DNA of 64,000 nucleotides from Lepidostoma basale (GCA_022606425.2 JAHDVF020000010.1:1736001-1800000); one strand, 5' to 3'. Shown: positions 29,425-40,625, numbered from the stretch's first letter. Numbers and translations are program-made. Notes: a model not told the origin generated them from the sequence alone.

Positions 29425-29720
29425 CCAGACAACCTACAAAATGTAAGCTGACTGTTGATGATATGCCTGTGGAGCGAGTAGAGCTTCAGAAAATTGGGCG
29501 TAGAGTTCTGCAACCATAATGATCTTTTACGGAAGTACGAGAACAAGTCAATAAAGCCTCTGCCATGTCAGGGTGTCTGAGAGTAAGATCAGAATTTATA
29601 AGACATGCGTGCGACTTATCATGAGGTATGCTGTAGAGACTGTACGAACCAAGGGTCTGCTGAGAACATTTGAGATGAAGGTCCTAAGGTTGACCACTCT
29701 GAAATACTCACGATTTCCTC
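29425..29720 (+). mobile_element. Family C LINE fragment
   Basis: Plus-strand remnants of KIRIYKTCVRLIMRYAVET and RTFEMKVLR, broken by stops; compare 38590-39130. Confidence 0.5.
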
Positions 29721-29794
29721 GGTTTTCCTCTATATTTAATTCTGTTTAAATCGTTAATTAACGTATACTTTTTTTGACTATTCTTACTTGTTTC

Positions 29795-29900
29795 ATTATT
29801 TTTATGTGTCCTAATCATCTTAGTGTTCTTTTCATTATTTTGTTCATAACACTTTCATTTGCACTGCATTCACTTCTTATATATTAATTCCACACTCTGT
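29795..29900 (-). mobile_element. Family A LINE fragment
   Basis: TTATTTTGTTCATAACACTT and CATTCACTTCTTAT match the ECGANESVMNKI region in reverse. Confidence 0.45.
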
Positions 29901-30022
29901 CGTTTGTTAATTAGTTTTTACTAACACTATTGCATATATTCTTCACGATATGCGTACGGGACGGATTGCTCCCCCGTACTATTAATATTTATTTAGACCG
30001 CTGACTGCTGCTCGTCTCCAGA

Positions 30023-30435
30023 TGTAGTGTAGATGGTGAAAGCGGAGAATACGGGGTGATGATACTTGTGTGTAATTAATCCAAGTTTTATTATATTGCG
30101 GCGATCGGTGCAGGAGTTGAAGCGAAGAGAGTGGTGGCAGTAGCTCAAGGAATGGTTTTCATGTAGGTAGGAGCGCTAAAGCTTCCGGACGCGAAGCGAG
30201 TGAGTGCGTGTGTGAGAGTGAGTGCCGATTCCAAACACGACCGACTTATATAACCTTCGCGGCACCAAGCAACTAGCGATAGCGTGGTAACGGTCTACCG
30301 TTTCTGAGAATTTCAGTACACTCTTCGCGACTGCCGTTACCACGGCGTTTATGATTGGCTGTTAACAATGGCGCGACAAACGGCCACTGTTTCCGAGAAT
30401 ACTATCGATTTATTTTGTCAGAGCTACTGCACACA
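30023..30435 (-). mobile_element. Candidate solo LTR (minus orientation)
   Basis: On the minus strand the block starts TGTGTGCAG and ends CTACACTACA, contains TATATAAG (about 30243-30250) and AATAAAACTTGG (about 30090), an order that fits LTR promoter, R and poly(A). TCTGGAGACGAGCAGC follows as a possible primer-binding region. No gag/pol nearby. Confidence 0.45.
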
Positions 30436-30834
30436 TCTTCGTTACTATGCATTTCTATTCATTTCCGACCGCCTTATTTATTTTAACAAATGACAGAAAC
30501 AAATTAAAACTTAAATTAATGTAAAATTACTAACATTAATGAAATAAAATGAACATAATTGTAAATAATGAAATAAAATAAAAATAAAATAATAATCTAT
30601 TTGCATACGTCCGATACCATGTGAATAAACTATACACAAAATAAAAATTTATTATAAAGTGCCTCCCTAGGATGAACGAACTCTAGTATACCAGAAGCTC
30701 CGCCTTTGGGCGGGGTCACGGCAATGGCTTTTGAAACTACCTACGCCTTCTGTTGTCCTCGTTTATATTGGGAACTCCCATCAGTTAGATCGTTGCAAAT
30801 AACACAAATATTATTTGATCAGCACAAAATTAAG

Positions 30835-31165
30835 ATTAGAACAAACATTTTTGATTAGGACAAAAATAAAATTAGAACAAAAATAAGATTAGAACAAAAA
30901 AAATATTTGAATAAAAATACGATTAGAACAAAAATAAGAATTGAATAAAAATACGATTAGAACAAAAATAAGATTAGAACAAAAATAAGATTTGAATAAA
31001 ACTACGATTAGAACAAAACTAAGATTAGAACAAAAATAAGATTTGAATAAAAATACGATTAGAACAAAAATAAGATTAGAACAAAAATAACATTAGAACA
31101 AAAATAAGATTTGAATAAAAATACGATTAGAACAAAAATAAGATTTGAAAAAAAATATGAAAATA
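30835..31165. repeat. 17-bp minisatellite, two alternating variants
   Basis: Units ATTAGAACAAAAATAAG and ATTTGAATAAAAATACG alternate over about 20 copies. Confidence 0.9.
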
Positions 31166-31208
31166 ATGTATTATTTGTTTAGAACACAAATTCGTCTTCC
31201 AGACATCA

Positions 31209-31965
31209 TTAGCCAGGACACCAGATATTTGAAATAATAGTTAAATTCACGACAGTCTGCAACATTAGCGTGAATGGTGAAAACTTGGAGCAAGTAGTTG
31301 AGTTTGTGTATTTAGGTATTATGTTTACAAGAGATGGGAGAGTGGAGAGGGATATTGAAAGAAGGGTTGGGGCAGGCAACAAAGTGAATGGTGCACTTAA
31401 AGTTGTCATCGCAAACAAAAACCTATCCAAAAAAGCTAGAATGGCAGTGCACAATGGTGTTCTTCTACCGACCCTTATGTATGGAAGCGAACCATGGAAC
31501 TGGCAAAAGAAGGATGAAAGTAGAATAAATGCAGTAGAAATGAGATCTCTTAGACGAATGTGTGGATACTCTGTGTATGATAGAGTGTCGAATGAAAATA
31601 TAAGAAGTGAATGCGGTGCGAATGATGGTGTCATGAACAAAAATAATGAAAGGATCATTAAGATGGTTTGGACATATGGAAAGAATGAATGAAGAAAGAA
31701 TGGTAAAAAAATTATATGTTAATGATGTAAATGGAACCAGAAATAGAGGAAGACCGAGGAAAACGTGGCACGATCAAATAAATCAAATATTGAATGTCGG
31801 CTATGTGAGGAGTCAGAGAAATCGACGCGCGTGCATGACACGATGTATGAATGTTGAGGAAGCGAGAGAAATATGTCAGGAAAGAAAAGTGTGGCAGTCC
31901 ATTCTTTCTGCCTACCCCTTCGGGGAGACGGCGTGATGGTTAGTTAGTTAGTTAGTTAGTTAGTT
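31209..31965 (+). mobile_element. Family A LINE, 5' truncated, (GTTA)n tail
   Basis: Frames 31270-31692 and 31646-31936 read FVYLGIMFTRDGRVERDIER, VNGALKVVIANKNLSKKARM, MYGSEPWNWQKKDE, then GRPRKTWHDQINQILNVGYV to FGETA. A one-base shift near 31645 separates the two frames. Tail (GTTA)n at 31940-31965. Confidence 0.8.
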
Positions 31966-32218
31966 AAATTCACCTAAAACAGTTTTTAAATGGGTCTTGT
32001 TCCGATCTTTCTGTAAGAAAGTAAAGCTTGGAGTTGGTAAGAAATGAGATCGCCAAGATGAATGTGCAAAAAAAGTGTATGATAGAATACTTAATGAAGA
32101 AGAAAGAAAGGTAGGCAGGTCCTTACGCACGCATGCCCTAAATAAAATTAATAATATGTCACTAAGATGGTTTGAACATATGAAACGAATGAGGGAAGAA
32201 TGGTTAAAAATGTATATA

Positions 32219-32881
32219 GGGTCAAAGCACCAATGAATGGCCGTTTAAGGTTCAGCTTGTACTGAAATCCACATCAAAGGTATTAATTTCATTATTTCAG
32301 TGTACAAAATAAAAGAAAACAATAAAAAACACGTTGACTTCTCTAAATTCTCTAACTTTCTTTATTGAAATATGAGTATTACTATTAAAATTAATATTTC
32401 TCTAAAAAAATAGCACAATCACCAGTATATGACCACTTCAGGTTATATTGATACAATAATATTTCTCTAAAAAAATAGCACAATCACCAGTATATGACCA
32501 CTTCAGGTTATATTGATACAATACATAGATTTTGTTACATTGTCACATTATGAAACACCCTAACATATAAAAATATGTAAATATTCAAAGAATTGCATAA
32601 GAAATAACATTGAAAATAACACTTACCACACTTTTCCTTATAAAAAACTACTAACAATCTCAAAACAACAAAGGGGAGACGCACTTTTACCGTTTGACAA
32701 GGCACAGTTCAAAACTGATAGTTTTGTTTCTTACCAACAGTTGTCTCTGCCTACCTCTTTTGTCATAGTTTCTGGGGATTAAAGTTTTTTGACTGGACAC
32801 ATAGAGCAATTCTTATTATATTTTATTTTATTAACCAACGGTCATTTACTGGGGGGCGGTCAAATACTGGTGCTTCGACCC
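32219..32881. mobile_element. Pogo-like MITE with sub-terminal repeats
   Basis: Ends GGGTCAAAGCACCA and complement of TGGTGCTTCGACCC, TA flanks at 32217-32218 and 32882-32883. Variants of CACCAGTATATGACCACTTC occur four times, at both ends and within the internal duplication. Confidence 0.75.
32393..32522. repeat. Perfect tandem duplication, 2 x 65 bp
   Basis: Identical copies at 32393-32457 and 32458-32522 beginning AATATTTCTCTAAAAAAATA. Doubles the sub-terminal motif of the host MITE. Confidence 0.92.
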
Positions 32882-33069
32882 TACCAGTAGGTAGTGTGAA
32901 TGGAAAAACAAAGGCCAAGGAAGACAGGGCATGACCTAATATATCAATTACTGAAAGGCGGCCATGTTCGAAGTCAGAACAATCGCCGAGTGTGCGTGTT
33001 AGGTGTGTGAAGTACGGTGCAGAAGAGGCGCGAGAGTTGTCAGGATAGAACAGTGTAGGAACCGGGCGG

Positions 33070-33500
33070 TAAAATAAGAGGGGGGGGGGTTAGCTTGTAG
33101 GATTCCGGTACTATAGTAAAATCGGAATGAACTGAGTCTTGGGGCCATAAATCATTTCCCTATGTCTATCTCGCTTGCACTTACGGGCCTTATGGAGCGG
33201 TTTAGGGTTGGGCGTAACAATAAAATAAAAATATCGATAAGTAACGTTTATTATCGTATCTTGTTCATAAACTTTAACGAGTTAACAAAGTTTTGATATT
33301 AATCTTTATTTATGGGTTTTATGTGCGTTTAAATTAGTATGAAATTAGTGACTACCAGATACTAAATTAAATACCAGTAAAAACCGAAAAATTGTTTAAT
33401 TTTAAAATTTGTGTACCGTATGTGTATAAACACAGAAAGAAAGTTAAGTATAAAAAACAAAGTAGATCATATTGTGGCCCTTAAAAGAACCGTTTATGCC
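33070..33500. other. AT-rich spacer without recognised features
   Basis: A G-run at about 33080 and otherwise featureless AT-rich DNA. It may include the lost 3' part of the Tc1-like element. Confidence 0.4.
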
Positions 33501-33505
33501 ATATA

Positions 33506-34854
33506 GGGTAGACCGAGGCGAATCGGATCACTTTTTTTTTGAGAATATTTAAATCATACTATAGTATAATATATGAAACTTTTATTGATAAAATAGTAAT
33601 TAGTAACAATCTAGCTACGCAATAAACATTTTAAAACTTAAAATGTTCATTAATTCTCCAAAATATGAACTAAAAACTTGAAAGACAGAAATATCCGAAT
33701 CGCCCCAATTATCGGGACGAATAGGATCGTACATAACATATATAACTAAATTAAAATTTTCTTAACACTTAGCTTTGGAATCATTACTAACGTTTAGATA
33801 ATGAATAGTGAGATCAATATTAATAAGTAACACATAAATCACATATACGAGTACACGGGCCTTTTTTTACTGTTTTTAAAGTCTTGAAGAATTCGGCCAC
33901 TTTTTCCATTTTCATGCCGTCAATTCTTGCTCTAAACAATCCTTCTGGTTTCCGAATAGTCAACTGCTTATTTCTTTCCATAAAGCGATGGAACCAGTCC
34001 TGACCAGCCATTCCTACTGCTCTGTTAAAATTGTGTTGAATTTTTTGACGTTCTGCGAATTCAAATGCATATTTACGAATCGCCTTGGGTGTAATTCCGA
34101 AGCCATGACTCCCTAAGTGCAGTAAACGGCCTGCTAAAATATTTTCAGCAGTCTCATCTAAGGCTGGCTGTCCACCAATCGTTTTAATGACACCTCTGGA
34201 GAAAGTGACTCTTCTTTGTAAACTCGTTTTTGGAAATTCGTAAATCTCAGCAGCCCGACGTAAGGTTAACTCTTTGACCGAGACATTATTTGCGGCTTCT
34301 CTCATTTCTTGGGACCATTCTCCCGTATTAGTCTTTTTATTGTACGTGCGAACCATCTACAAGGAAATAAAAACGCATCATTAACTTCAAATATAAAACA
34401 AATCATTTAAAAATAGTGATCCAATTCGCCCCCGATGACGCGATCCGAATAATCCCGTTTTGAAGACTTGAAATAAATACTATTTTACACATTAACCTGT
34501 AATATTTTGCTTAAAAACAATTTTTTTTCTAAAATAGGCCCATTCCCAATCAATATAAGACATACAATTCAAAATTTTAACACATATCTTTAGAATTACA
34601 CAAAGAAATGGTAAGCACCTAACTTACATGCGCAGCAAAATTGAAACACACACAAATACCAGACGCACTGGCGCGCATCTTTGACACTGATGTACAAGTC
34701 GAATAGAAACATTGCCAACGGCGGGAGGTGCGTGGTGTGAAAGGGTCGTAAGGCACTAGTCGCTTGCGTTCCGCGTCAACGCGTTTTTCAAATATTACCA
34801 AATTTCTTATTTTGATCCGATTCACCCACCGATCCGATTCGCCTCGGTCTACCC
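33506..34854 (-). mobile_element. Pogo/CENP-B-like transposon, N-terminal half only
   Basis: Inverted repeats GGGTAGACCGAGGCGAATCG (left) and complement at right, ends 33506 and 34854, TA on both sides. Sub-terminal GATCCGAATCGCC-like motifs recur at about 33690-33725, 34420-34460 and 34810-34845. It is inserted in a Tc1-like transposase. Confidence 0.82.
33820..34356 (-). pseudogene. CENP-B-type DNA-binding domain of a pogo-like transposase
   Basis: 178 codons: MVRTYNKKTNTGEWSQEMRE, VKELTLRRAAEIYEFPKTSL (psq helix-turn-helix), then a CENP-B HTH with FGITPKAIRKYAFEFAERQ and WFHRFMERNKQLTIRKPEGL. The DDE catalytic domain that should follow is missing; the frame ends in 15 unrelated residues. 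A DNA-binding-only product could in principle repress related elements, but there is no evidence of expression. Confidence 0.75.
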
Positions 34855-35646
34855 TATGTGTCGCCATCCATTTCTGTGTGATAATCCGCATCCTTCGATT
34901 TTACCGCTTTAAATATTAGCTTCGCTTCTGGAACAAAGCCAGTCCTTGTGGAACCCGCATGGCAAATTATCAATTGTTGACCTTTTCCTACAGGCTGATT
35001 CTTGAAACCACCTTCATCGTTGCTTCCAAGCCACATATGCTTTCTTGAATGGTTTTGATTAATCCATGTTTCATCCAGATAGAAACGCGGCCGCTGATCG
35101 TTTGTTCTTCTAAGTAAATCCAATTTCCTTAAAAAGTCCATTCTGGCACAAACAACATCTGTTCTTTCCATTAAATATTTACATCCTTCGGCATTTTTCT
35201 TATACTTAAACCCAATCTCCTTCATGAGTGTTCTGATCGAATTTTTTCCGCATTTAAAATCAGGTAATTGTTCTCACGGACGGATTTCAATTTCAATTTA
35301 TTTTTTTAAATCATAAACATTACAGTATATAACCAAAGCGCTTATGACTATACAGGTAGGTAAAAAAAACTATTTTAGGATACTCTCCACTATCATAAAA
35401 TGAACCAACGGTCCGCTTCAACACACTTTTATCAAAATCGTCAATATTGGTGACAGTTTCTGGTTTCTTAAAATTTGCTCTTGGTGTACAGGGCCTGCCT
35501 AATTGCAATAATTCAGTCTTTATTCGGTCCACTGTCGCTCTACTCACACCACAAATAAACGCGGCCGTGCATACGTTGTGAATCACTGTTGGAGTTTGAG
35601 GGCTAATATCGCCATGTAATTTATTCAAATCAACATATAAATACAT
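34855..35646 (-). pseudogene. Tc1/IS630-like transposase remnant, broken by a pogo element
   Basis: The N-terminal frame (35320-35646) has CGVSRATVDRIKTELLQLG, then FDKSVLKRTVGSFYDSGEYP. The second (34854-35225) has KEIGFKYKKNAEGCKYLMER, RPRFYLDETWINQNHSRKH, VGKGQQLIICHAGSTRTGF and DYHTEMDGD. LDETW and the ICHAG segment mark a DDE transposase family common in insects. The pogo element cuts the frame directly after the DYHTEM motif, and AT-rich unrelated DNA separates the two halves. Confidence 0.7.
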
Positions 35647-35737
35647 ATAAATTGAAATAAAACCGTTTCGGAGTTATTTAGGAAAACAAAAAAAGCTTAT
35701 TTATTATTTTATAAACAATGATGTAAAAGTAGAGGAA

Positions 35738-35785
35738 TAGCCACAAGACCTGAACCTCTGTAAGCCAGAAGATCTGAGTTCAAAA
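35738..35785 (+). repeat. Short (CAAGTC)-family LINE 3' end
   Basis: AGAGGAATAGCCACAAGACC and CCTCTGTAAGCCAGAAGATC, the conserved last 45 bp of the family. Confidence 0.5.
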
Positions 35786-35789
35786 TTAA

Positions 35790-35885
35790 TAAAAAATATT
35801 AATATGCTATCTTTTAAAGCGCCGTTTTTGTGATGTAATCACTATTATAATCACCTCAAGGGCGCATTAAGACCAAGTCCATATT
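35790..35885 (-). repeat. CR1/L2-like LINE 3' end (family F2)
   Basis: TTAAAGCGCCGTTTTTGTGA and AAGGGCGCATTAAGAC recur at 44985-45060 and 58085-58160. Confidence 0.55.
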
Positions 35886-36380
35886 GAATAAATTACTGTT
35901 TTAGAAGTTCTATAAAATTTTATGGGAAAGATCTTTGAAAATGCCTTAGCAAGATGAAACATTTCTTTTTCCATAAGATCTAATAAAACCGGCATCTTAT
36001 TTCGTATTCATTTTATGTTACAATGAAAGCCCTTTCAGATTATCGAAATTAACTTTGCCGCTTTGTCCATGGTGGTTTATTATCTTGAGCACAGATTTAT
36101 TTCACTTCAATCTAAATATTTATACAATCCTTAACAGTACTTATTTATACAGTATTTATATTGTTCACTTTTTAGTCCCACCAGCGCATGAATTGAATTA
36201 TAATTGCTGTGTTTTGAGTGGGTGGCAGTTATTGGGTGTTTATATAAACCGAGTTATAAAATGTCTCTTTATCTTATGTTTATAATGTTTTGCATGTGAC
36301 TACATTTAATTTGTTTAAAAATACCAATAACACGTTTATAAATTAATTCTTTTGAAATGACGTCATTCTTTATATTAAAC

Positions 36381-36545
36381 TAACTAACTAACCATCAGTA
36401 GTGTAGGCAGAAAGAATGGACTGCCACACTTTTCTTTCCTGACATATTTCTCTCGCTTCCTCAACATTAATACATCGTGTCATGCACGCGCGTCGATTTC
36501 TCTGACTCCTCACATGGCCGACATTCAATATTTTATTTATTTGAT
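36381..36545 (-). mobile_element. Family A LINE 3' end fragment
   Basis: Frame 36388-36672 starts in unrelated sequence and ends in NQRNRRACMTRCINVEEARE-like family A coding; (GTTA)n tail near 36385. Confidence 0.65.
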
Positions 36546-37039
36546 CAGATTGATCAACAAGTGGACAACATTTTATATAAATGCTCCATGTGAGAATTAT
36601 CCTGGCCAATATGAATCTTGCCACACTTAAATAATATTTGATTGTGAAAATGATAGTAGGCATCACCCGCACACACTTAGAGACTAAATCATTTACAAAC
36701 TAAATCTAAAATAAAATTCAATTATATAGAATATAAAATCTAAAATAAAAATAACAAAATATAGCACATAATAAAGTTATAACACATAATTAAGCTATTT
36801 TCTAAGATCCACTTGATGTCCACAGGACGATCCAGTATCAAATAAATCAAATATTGTTTATATTATTTTTATAAAAAAGCATTTATAAGACGATCATAGT
36901 ATATTTGTCAAAGCCGACGTATCAAAAATTCAATGATTAGAATATCTTTCGTATGAAGAACTTAATTTGTGGTGTATCATTAAATATATTTTATAACACC
37001 TGTGTACTATGTTTTTACATAATTTTATTTTGTTTTATC

Positions 37040-37080
37040 TAACCAACCGGTTTCGCGCCGCTGGAGCTTCGTCAGGGTTA
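37040..37080 (-). ncRNA. Hammerhead-ribozyme-like motif
   Basis: Read on the minus strand: stem I TAACC/GGTTA (5 bp), core CTGACGA, helix II GCTCC-AGC-GGCGC (one U.C mismatch, a bulged A before it), GAA, then minimal stem III AC-CG-GT followed by T at the cleavage position. All conserved core bases are present. The very short stem III is typical of hammerheads in Penelope-like retroelements. No Penelope RT or GIY-YIG domain is nearby. Activity is uncertain because of the bulged A. Confidence 0.5.
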
Positions 37081-37317
37081 CACAAACAAAGTGTCAGACT
37101 TCTTTTTTCACTGCATTATAAAGGATTGAAACGTTAAGTCTTTTGTTTTATATTATTTATTTTATAGACATACAATAATTATAAGGTATTCCCATGAGTA
37201 CCTACAATATATTCATTATGTTATAATACATTCTTTATTTTAATTAAAAAAAAAAACAATCCAGAGTATAAGATAATATATACTCGTATATTTTTTTATT
37301 TTTTTACGTATACAACA

Positions 37318-37542
37318 GGTCGCTTGAACCCAATTACTGTAAACAATTTGTTTTTTATTAAGCTGATATATTGATTCTCGTGACATGTGATATGTAGCTA
37401 ATCTATCGCCATTTTATTGTCGCGAGAATTCTACACCAGACCTAAGACAGTGTGACAATCACACTGCCATCGCCGGGAATCGAACCCGGAACCTTCGGTA
37501 TGGCAGTCAAGGCTCTTACCACTCTGCCACGAAGGTCGTTAT
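37318..37542 (-). repeat. Complete tRNA-derived SINE
   Basis: The head is at the right: AACGACCTTCGTGGCAGAGT (complement), B box GGTTCGATTCC (complement at about 37475-37486), then GTAGAATTCTCGCGACAATA and the 3' body TAGCTACATATCACATGTCA. Pol III box spacing fits a tRNA-like promoter. Best full copy in the window. Confidence 0.75.
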
Positions 37543-37599
37543 GTTAAGTATTTGTGGTATATACCTATATCTAAGGTTTATGGATGTTAAGTATTTATG

Positions 37600-38040
37600 G
37601 TATATATATCTAAGGTTGTCTCAAGGAGACCATATGGAAGAATAAGTATATGAGAACATACTTCAGAATATACAAAATCTGCGTAAGGCCTATACAGCAA
37701 TATAGCATTGAGACCAGAGCGGATACCGCAAGAACGAAGGCTAAAGTGCGGGTGGCAGAGATGTGGACGCTGAGCATGACAGTAGGAAAGACACTTCGAG
37801 ATAGGGTGAGGAACACGGCTATTCGCGAAATCTGCAAGGTGGAAGATATCGTAAGATGGGGCAGATAACACGGAAGATACTGGAATGCGCACGTGCAGAG
37901 GATGGATCCCTCCAGAATCCTACACGTTGTAGCGCATCATATTCCTGTTGGCTACATTCCTGGGGGGATAGCTAGGTGTCAACCACCCAAGAGAGGCCAC
38001 CCTGATTACAGGAACAGACCAATGGTCTAAAAGAATAAGA
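37600..38040 (+). mobile_element. Family C LINE fragment
   Basis: FRIYKICVRPIQQYSIETRA and VGKTLRDRVRNTAIREICKV, then decayed. Ends before a family A scrap. Confidence 0.6.
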
Positions 38041-38400
38041 ATAAAATGTATTTATGGAATCAAAGCAGTAGAAATGAGATCTCTAAGATGAATGTGTGTA
38101 AATCTGTGTATGATTTAGTGTCAAATGCAAATATAAATATGAAATGCAGTGCGAATGAAAGTGTTATTAACAAAATAATGATAGGGTCATCGTTGACACA
38201 TGGAAATAATGAATGAAGACAGGATGGTGAAGAAAGTATATGTAACGACGTGAACGGAGCTTAATAGAAATAAAGAAAGACCTAGAAAAACGTGGCACGA
38301 TCAAATCTATCAAATATTAAATGTCGGTCACGTATGGAGTGGATGAAATTGACGTGGATGCGTGACACAATTTATGAATCTAGAGGAATCGTAGAACCCC
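38040..38400 (+). mobile_element. Degenerate family A LINE fragment
   Basis: CAGTAGAAATGAGATCTCTA and ACGTGGCACGATCAAATCTA match family A with many indels; no GTTA tail. Confidence 0.5.
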
Positions 38401-38589
38401 TGTGTTCTGAATTTAATATGTCTCTTCATCATATGCCGACATCAATTATTCTTTACTCCCTCAAATATATAAAATCTCCGCCATTGATTATTATTTATAT
38501 TATTATATTACTGATGGTAGCTGGAGAATACAAGATTGCTTTAGTAAATTTATTTTTGATTTTTTTTATTTCAAATATTATCAATTAGA

Positions 38590-39130
38590 TTAGACCTTTA
38601 TACCGAAGTACGTGAACAAGTCAGTAAATCCTCTGCCGTGTCAGGATGACTGAAGTATCTGGTCTGGAAGAAAAGCACATGCGTGTCGACAGCAAGATCA
38701 GAATCTATAAAACATGCGTGCGACCTATCATGACGTACGCTGTAGAGACGCGGGCTGACACTGTGCGAACCAACGGACTACTAAGAACATCGGAGATGAA
38801 GGTCCTAAGATCAATTACTGGAAAAACCCTCCGAGATCGTGTCCGCAACGTAGACATAAGAAAAACTTGCGAAATAGAGGATATCGTTCAGTGGTGTAGA
38901 TCCAGAAGAAGATACTGGAAGGACCATGTAGCCCGAATGGATGGTGACAGACTCGCATATACAGCCGCTTATGAAATCTCCTCCGGACACCGCCCACCTG
39001 GAAGACCGCCTAAGAGATGGAGGGACAGCTGGATCTCATCATCCGACGAGACATGATTTCTGTGTCACAGATCGTCAGATCTATTAAAAGAAGCAGAATA
39101 AGAAGAAGAAGAAGAATAAGAAGAAGAAGA
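38590..39130 (+). mobile_element. Family C LINE, best copy, GAA-rich tail
   Basis: The 136-codon frame 38646-39056 reads KIRIYKTCVRPIMTYAVETR, VLRSITGKTLRDRVRNVDIR, RRRYWKDHVARMDGDRLAYT and GRPPKRWRDSW. It ends in a 3' UTR (GATTTCTGTGTCACAGATCG) and an AAGAAGAAGAAT-type tail at 39090-39130. Confidence 0.7.
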
Positions 39131-39689
39131 TTATTATTGTAACCATTATTATTAGCTGTATTTTTAATTGTATTTAGTTAATTATTACAATTTTCTAAAG
39201 AAATTGGTATACTAATTAAGCGGCGCAAAATGGAATGGAAAGTTAAATGTTTATGCGATATCGGATGGTTAGTAGTGTTGTGGATAATATTGTCTATATA
39301 CGTAGGTTTTCGATAAATATTAAAGTTGATTTCATTTTTAATTATATTTAAAGTCAAATTCTTAAAATAAATTCTTCTAATTAATTAAATTGTTGAAATG
39401 GTAATACTTTGCTAGCTTAACCTCTCGGGTTATCATAAAAACAATAAATCTGCTATTTTTAATCAAGTTGAAGTACAACTAGAACGTATTTTTGAGATTA
39501 TTCGTGTAATGCATCGGTGAAAAATAATTATTATCTTTAAATAATATAATATAATACAAACGCAACATAATCTTAGGGTCATGCTTAACTGGGAATCTTA
39601 GGTCCAGTCATTTAAGCAAAAAAAGGGGTCAACAAGGAGAGATAATATGTTTGAATTGTTAATGATAGTTAAATGATTCAATAAGTTAA

Positions 39690-40010
39690 TACAGGGTATT
39701 ATTTAGCGAGATTCACAGCACATCGCATTACAGTACCTAACATATGTATGGTATACTCTCCGCCCTCTATCTCAAAAACGGTTGAGCGCATGAAAGTATG
39801 TTTGGAACAAAATGCGTCACAAATTTTATGTTCTACAATTTCTGTGGTAAATGTTAACATCATTGGAGCTATAGAAACCAAGATAATCGCGACAAACCGA
39901 TTTTTGTGACCTTTGACATTGAATGACTTACCTCGCAGACACAACATTTTATGAGACTTTTGAGACAACTTTTAGAACGTCAAAATGAAGGTGTATACGA
40001 GTTTTCAGCT
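39690..40010. repeat. Possible one-ended mobile repeat
   Basis: Starts ACAGGGTATTATTTAGCGAG, similar in form to the ACAGGGTGTCC edge at 9381. No inverted partner found. The minus frame inside has no recognised domain. Confidence 0.25.
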
Positions 40011-40104
40011 TATTATCTCGCATTACGAGGTTGACCGCTAATTTTGACTTCGATTTGGTGATAATCTTCCAATGATAATATTAGCCAGAGATTTGTTATA
40101 CAAC

Positions 40105-40345
40105 TTAAATAATAATAGTGAGATGGAGTAGGCAGAGAAGATGATTCTGGAGGGACCATATCGAGAGAATGGATCCAGCAAGAATTCCTAATATCGTGAT
40201 GCACGAGACTCCAGAGGGCCGTTAACCACCAGGATGATCACCAAAGAGATGGAGAGAAGGCTGGTCGTATTCATCAAAGGAAGTAAGTTGATATCCCGCA
40301 CAAACAGATCGCAAGATCTACAATCAGAAGAAGAAGAAGGAGAAG
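40105..40345 (+). mobile_element. Family C LINE 3' end fragment
   Basis: GGAGGGACCATATCGAGAGA and AAAGAGATGGAGAGAAGGCT correspond to the RRYWKDHV...RPPKRWRDSW coding. It runs into the GAA array. Confidence 0.5.
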
Positions 40346-40482
40346 AAGAAGAAGAAGAAGAATAAGAAGAAGATGACGAAGAAGATGTAGAAGAAGAAGA
40401 AGAAGAAGAAGAAGAAGAAGATGAAGAAGAAGAAGAAGAAGACGAAGAAGAAGAAGAAGAAGACGAAGAAGAAGAAGAATTT
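40322..40482. repeat. (GAA)n microsatellite
   Basis: About 160 bp of GAA/GAC/GAT triplets between two GAA-tailed LINE ends, most likely grown from their tails. Confidence 0.92.
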
Positions 40483-40499
40483 AATTACTTATAAACGTT

Positions 40500-40625
40500 C
40501 CCGATTGTGGACCAGAATTTGGAGGGTGGGGGAGTTGTTCTGGCTGGCACAGGACAGAGAGACCTACGCCAGAGTAATAGCCGACGTCAGGGGGACCTTA
40601 CATGGCACTTTGAGAAGAAGAAAAT
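40500..40625 (+). mobile_element. Family B LINE 3' end fragment
   Basis: LFWLAQDRETYARVIADVRG and TLHGTLRRRK match the last coding of family B, followed by GAGAAGAAGAAAA. Confidence 0.6.

Larger units (their letters stand above)
32010..33065 (+). mobile_element. Family A LINE split by a pogo-like MITE
   Basis: The left part ends AGGGAAGAATGGTTAAAAATG. The right part resumes at 32884 and reads GGAAGACAGGGCATGACC and on. Highly degenerate. Confidence 0.55.

Noticed and set aside
40322..40482. Poly-Lys/Glu coding region or coiled coil
   Set aside because: A GAA microsatellite grown from LINE tails; any frame is simple-sequence translation.
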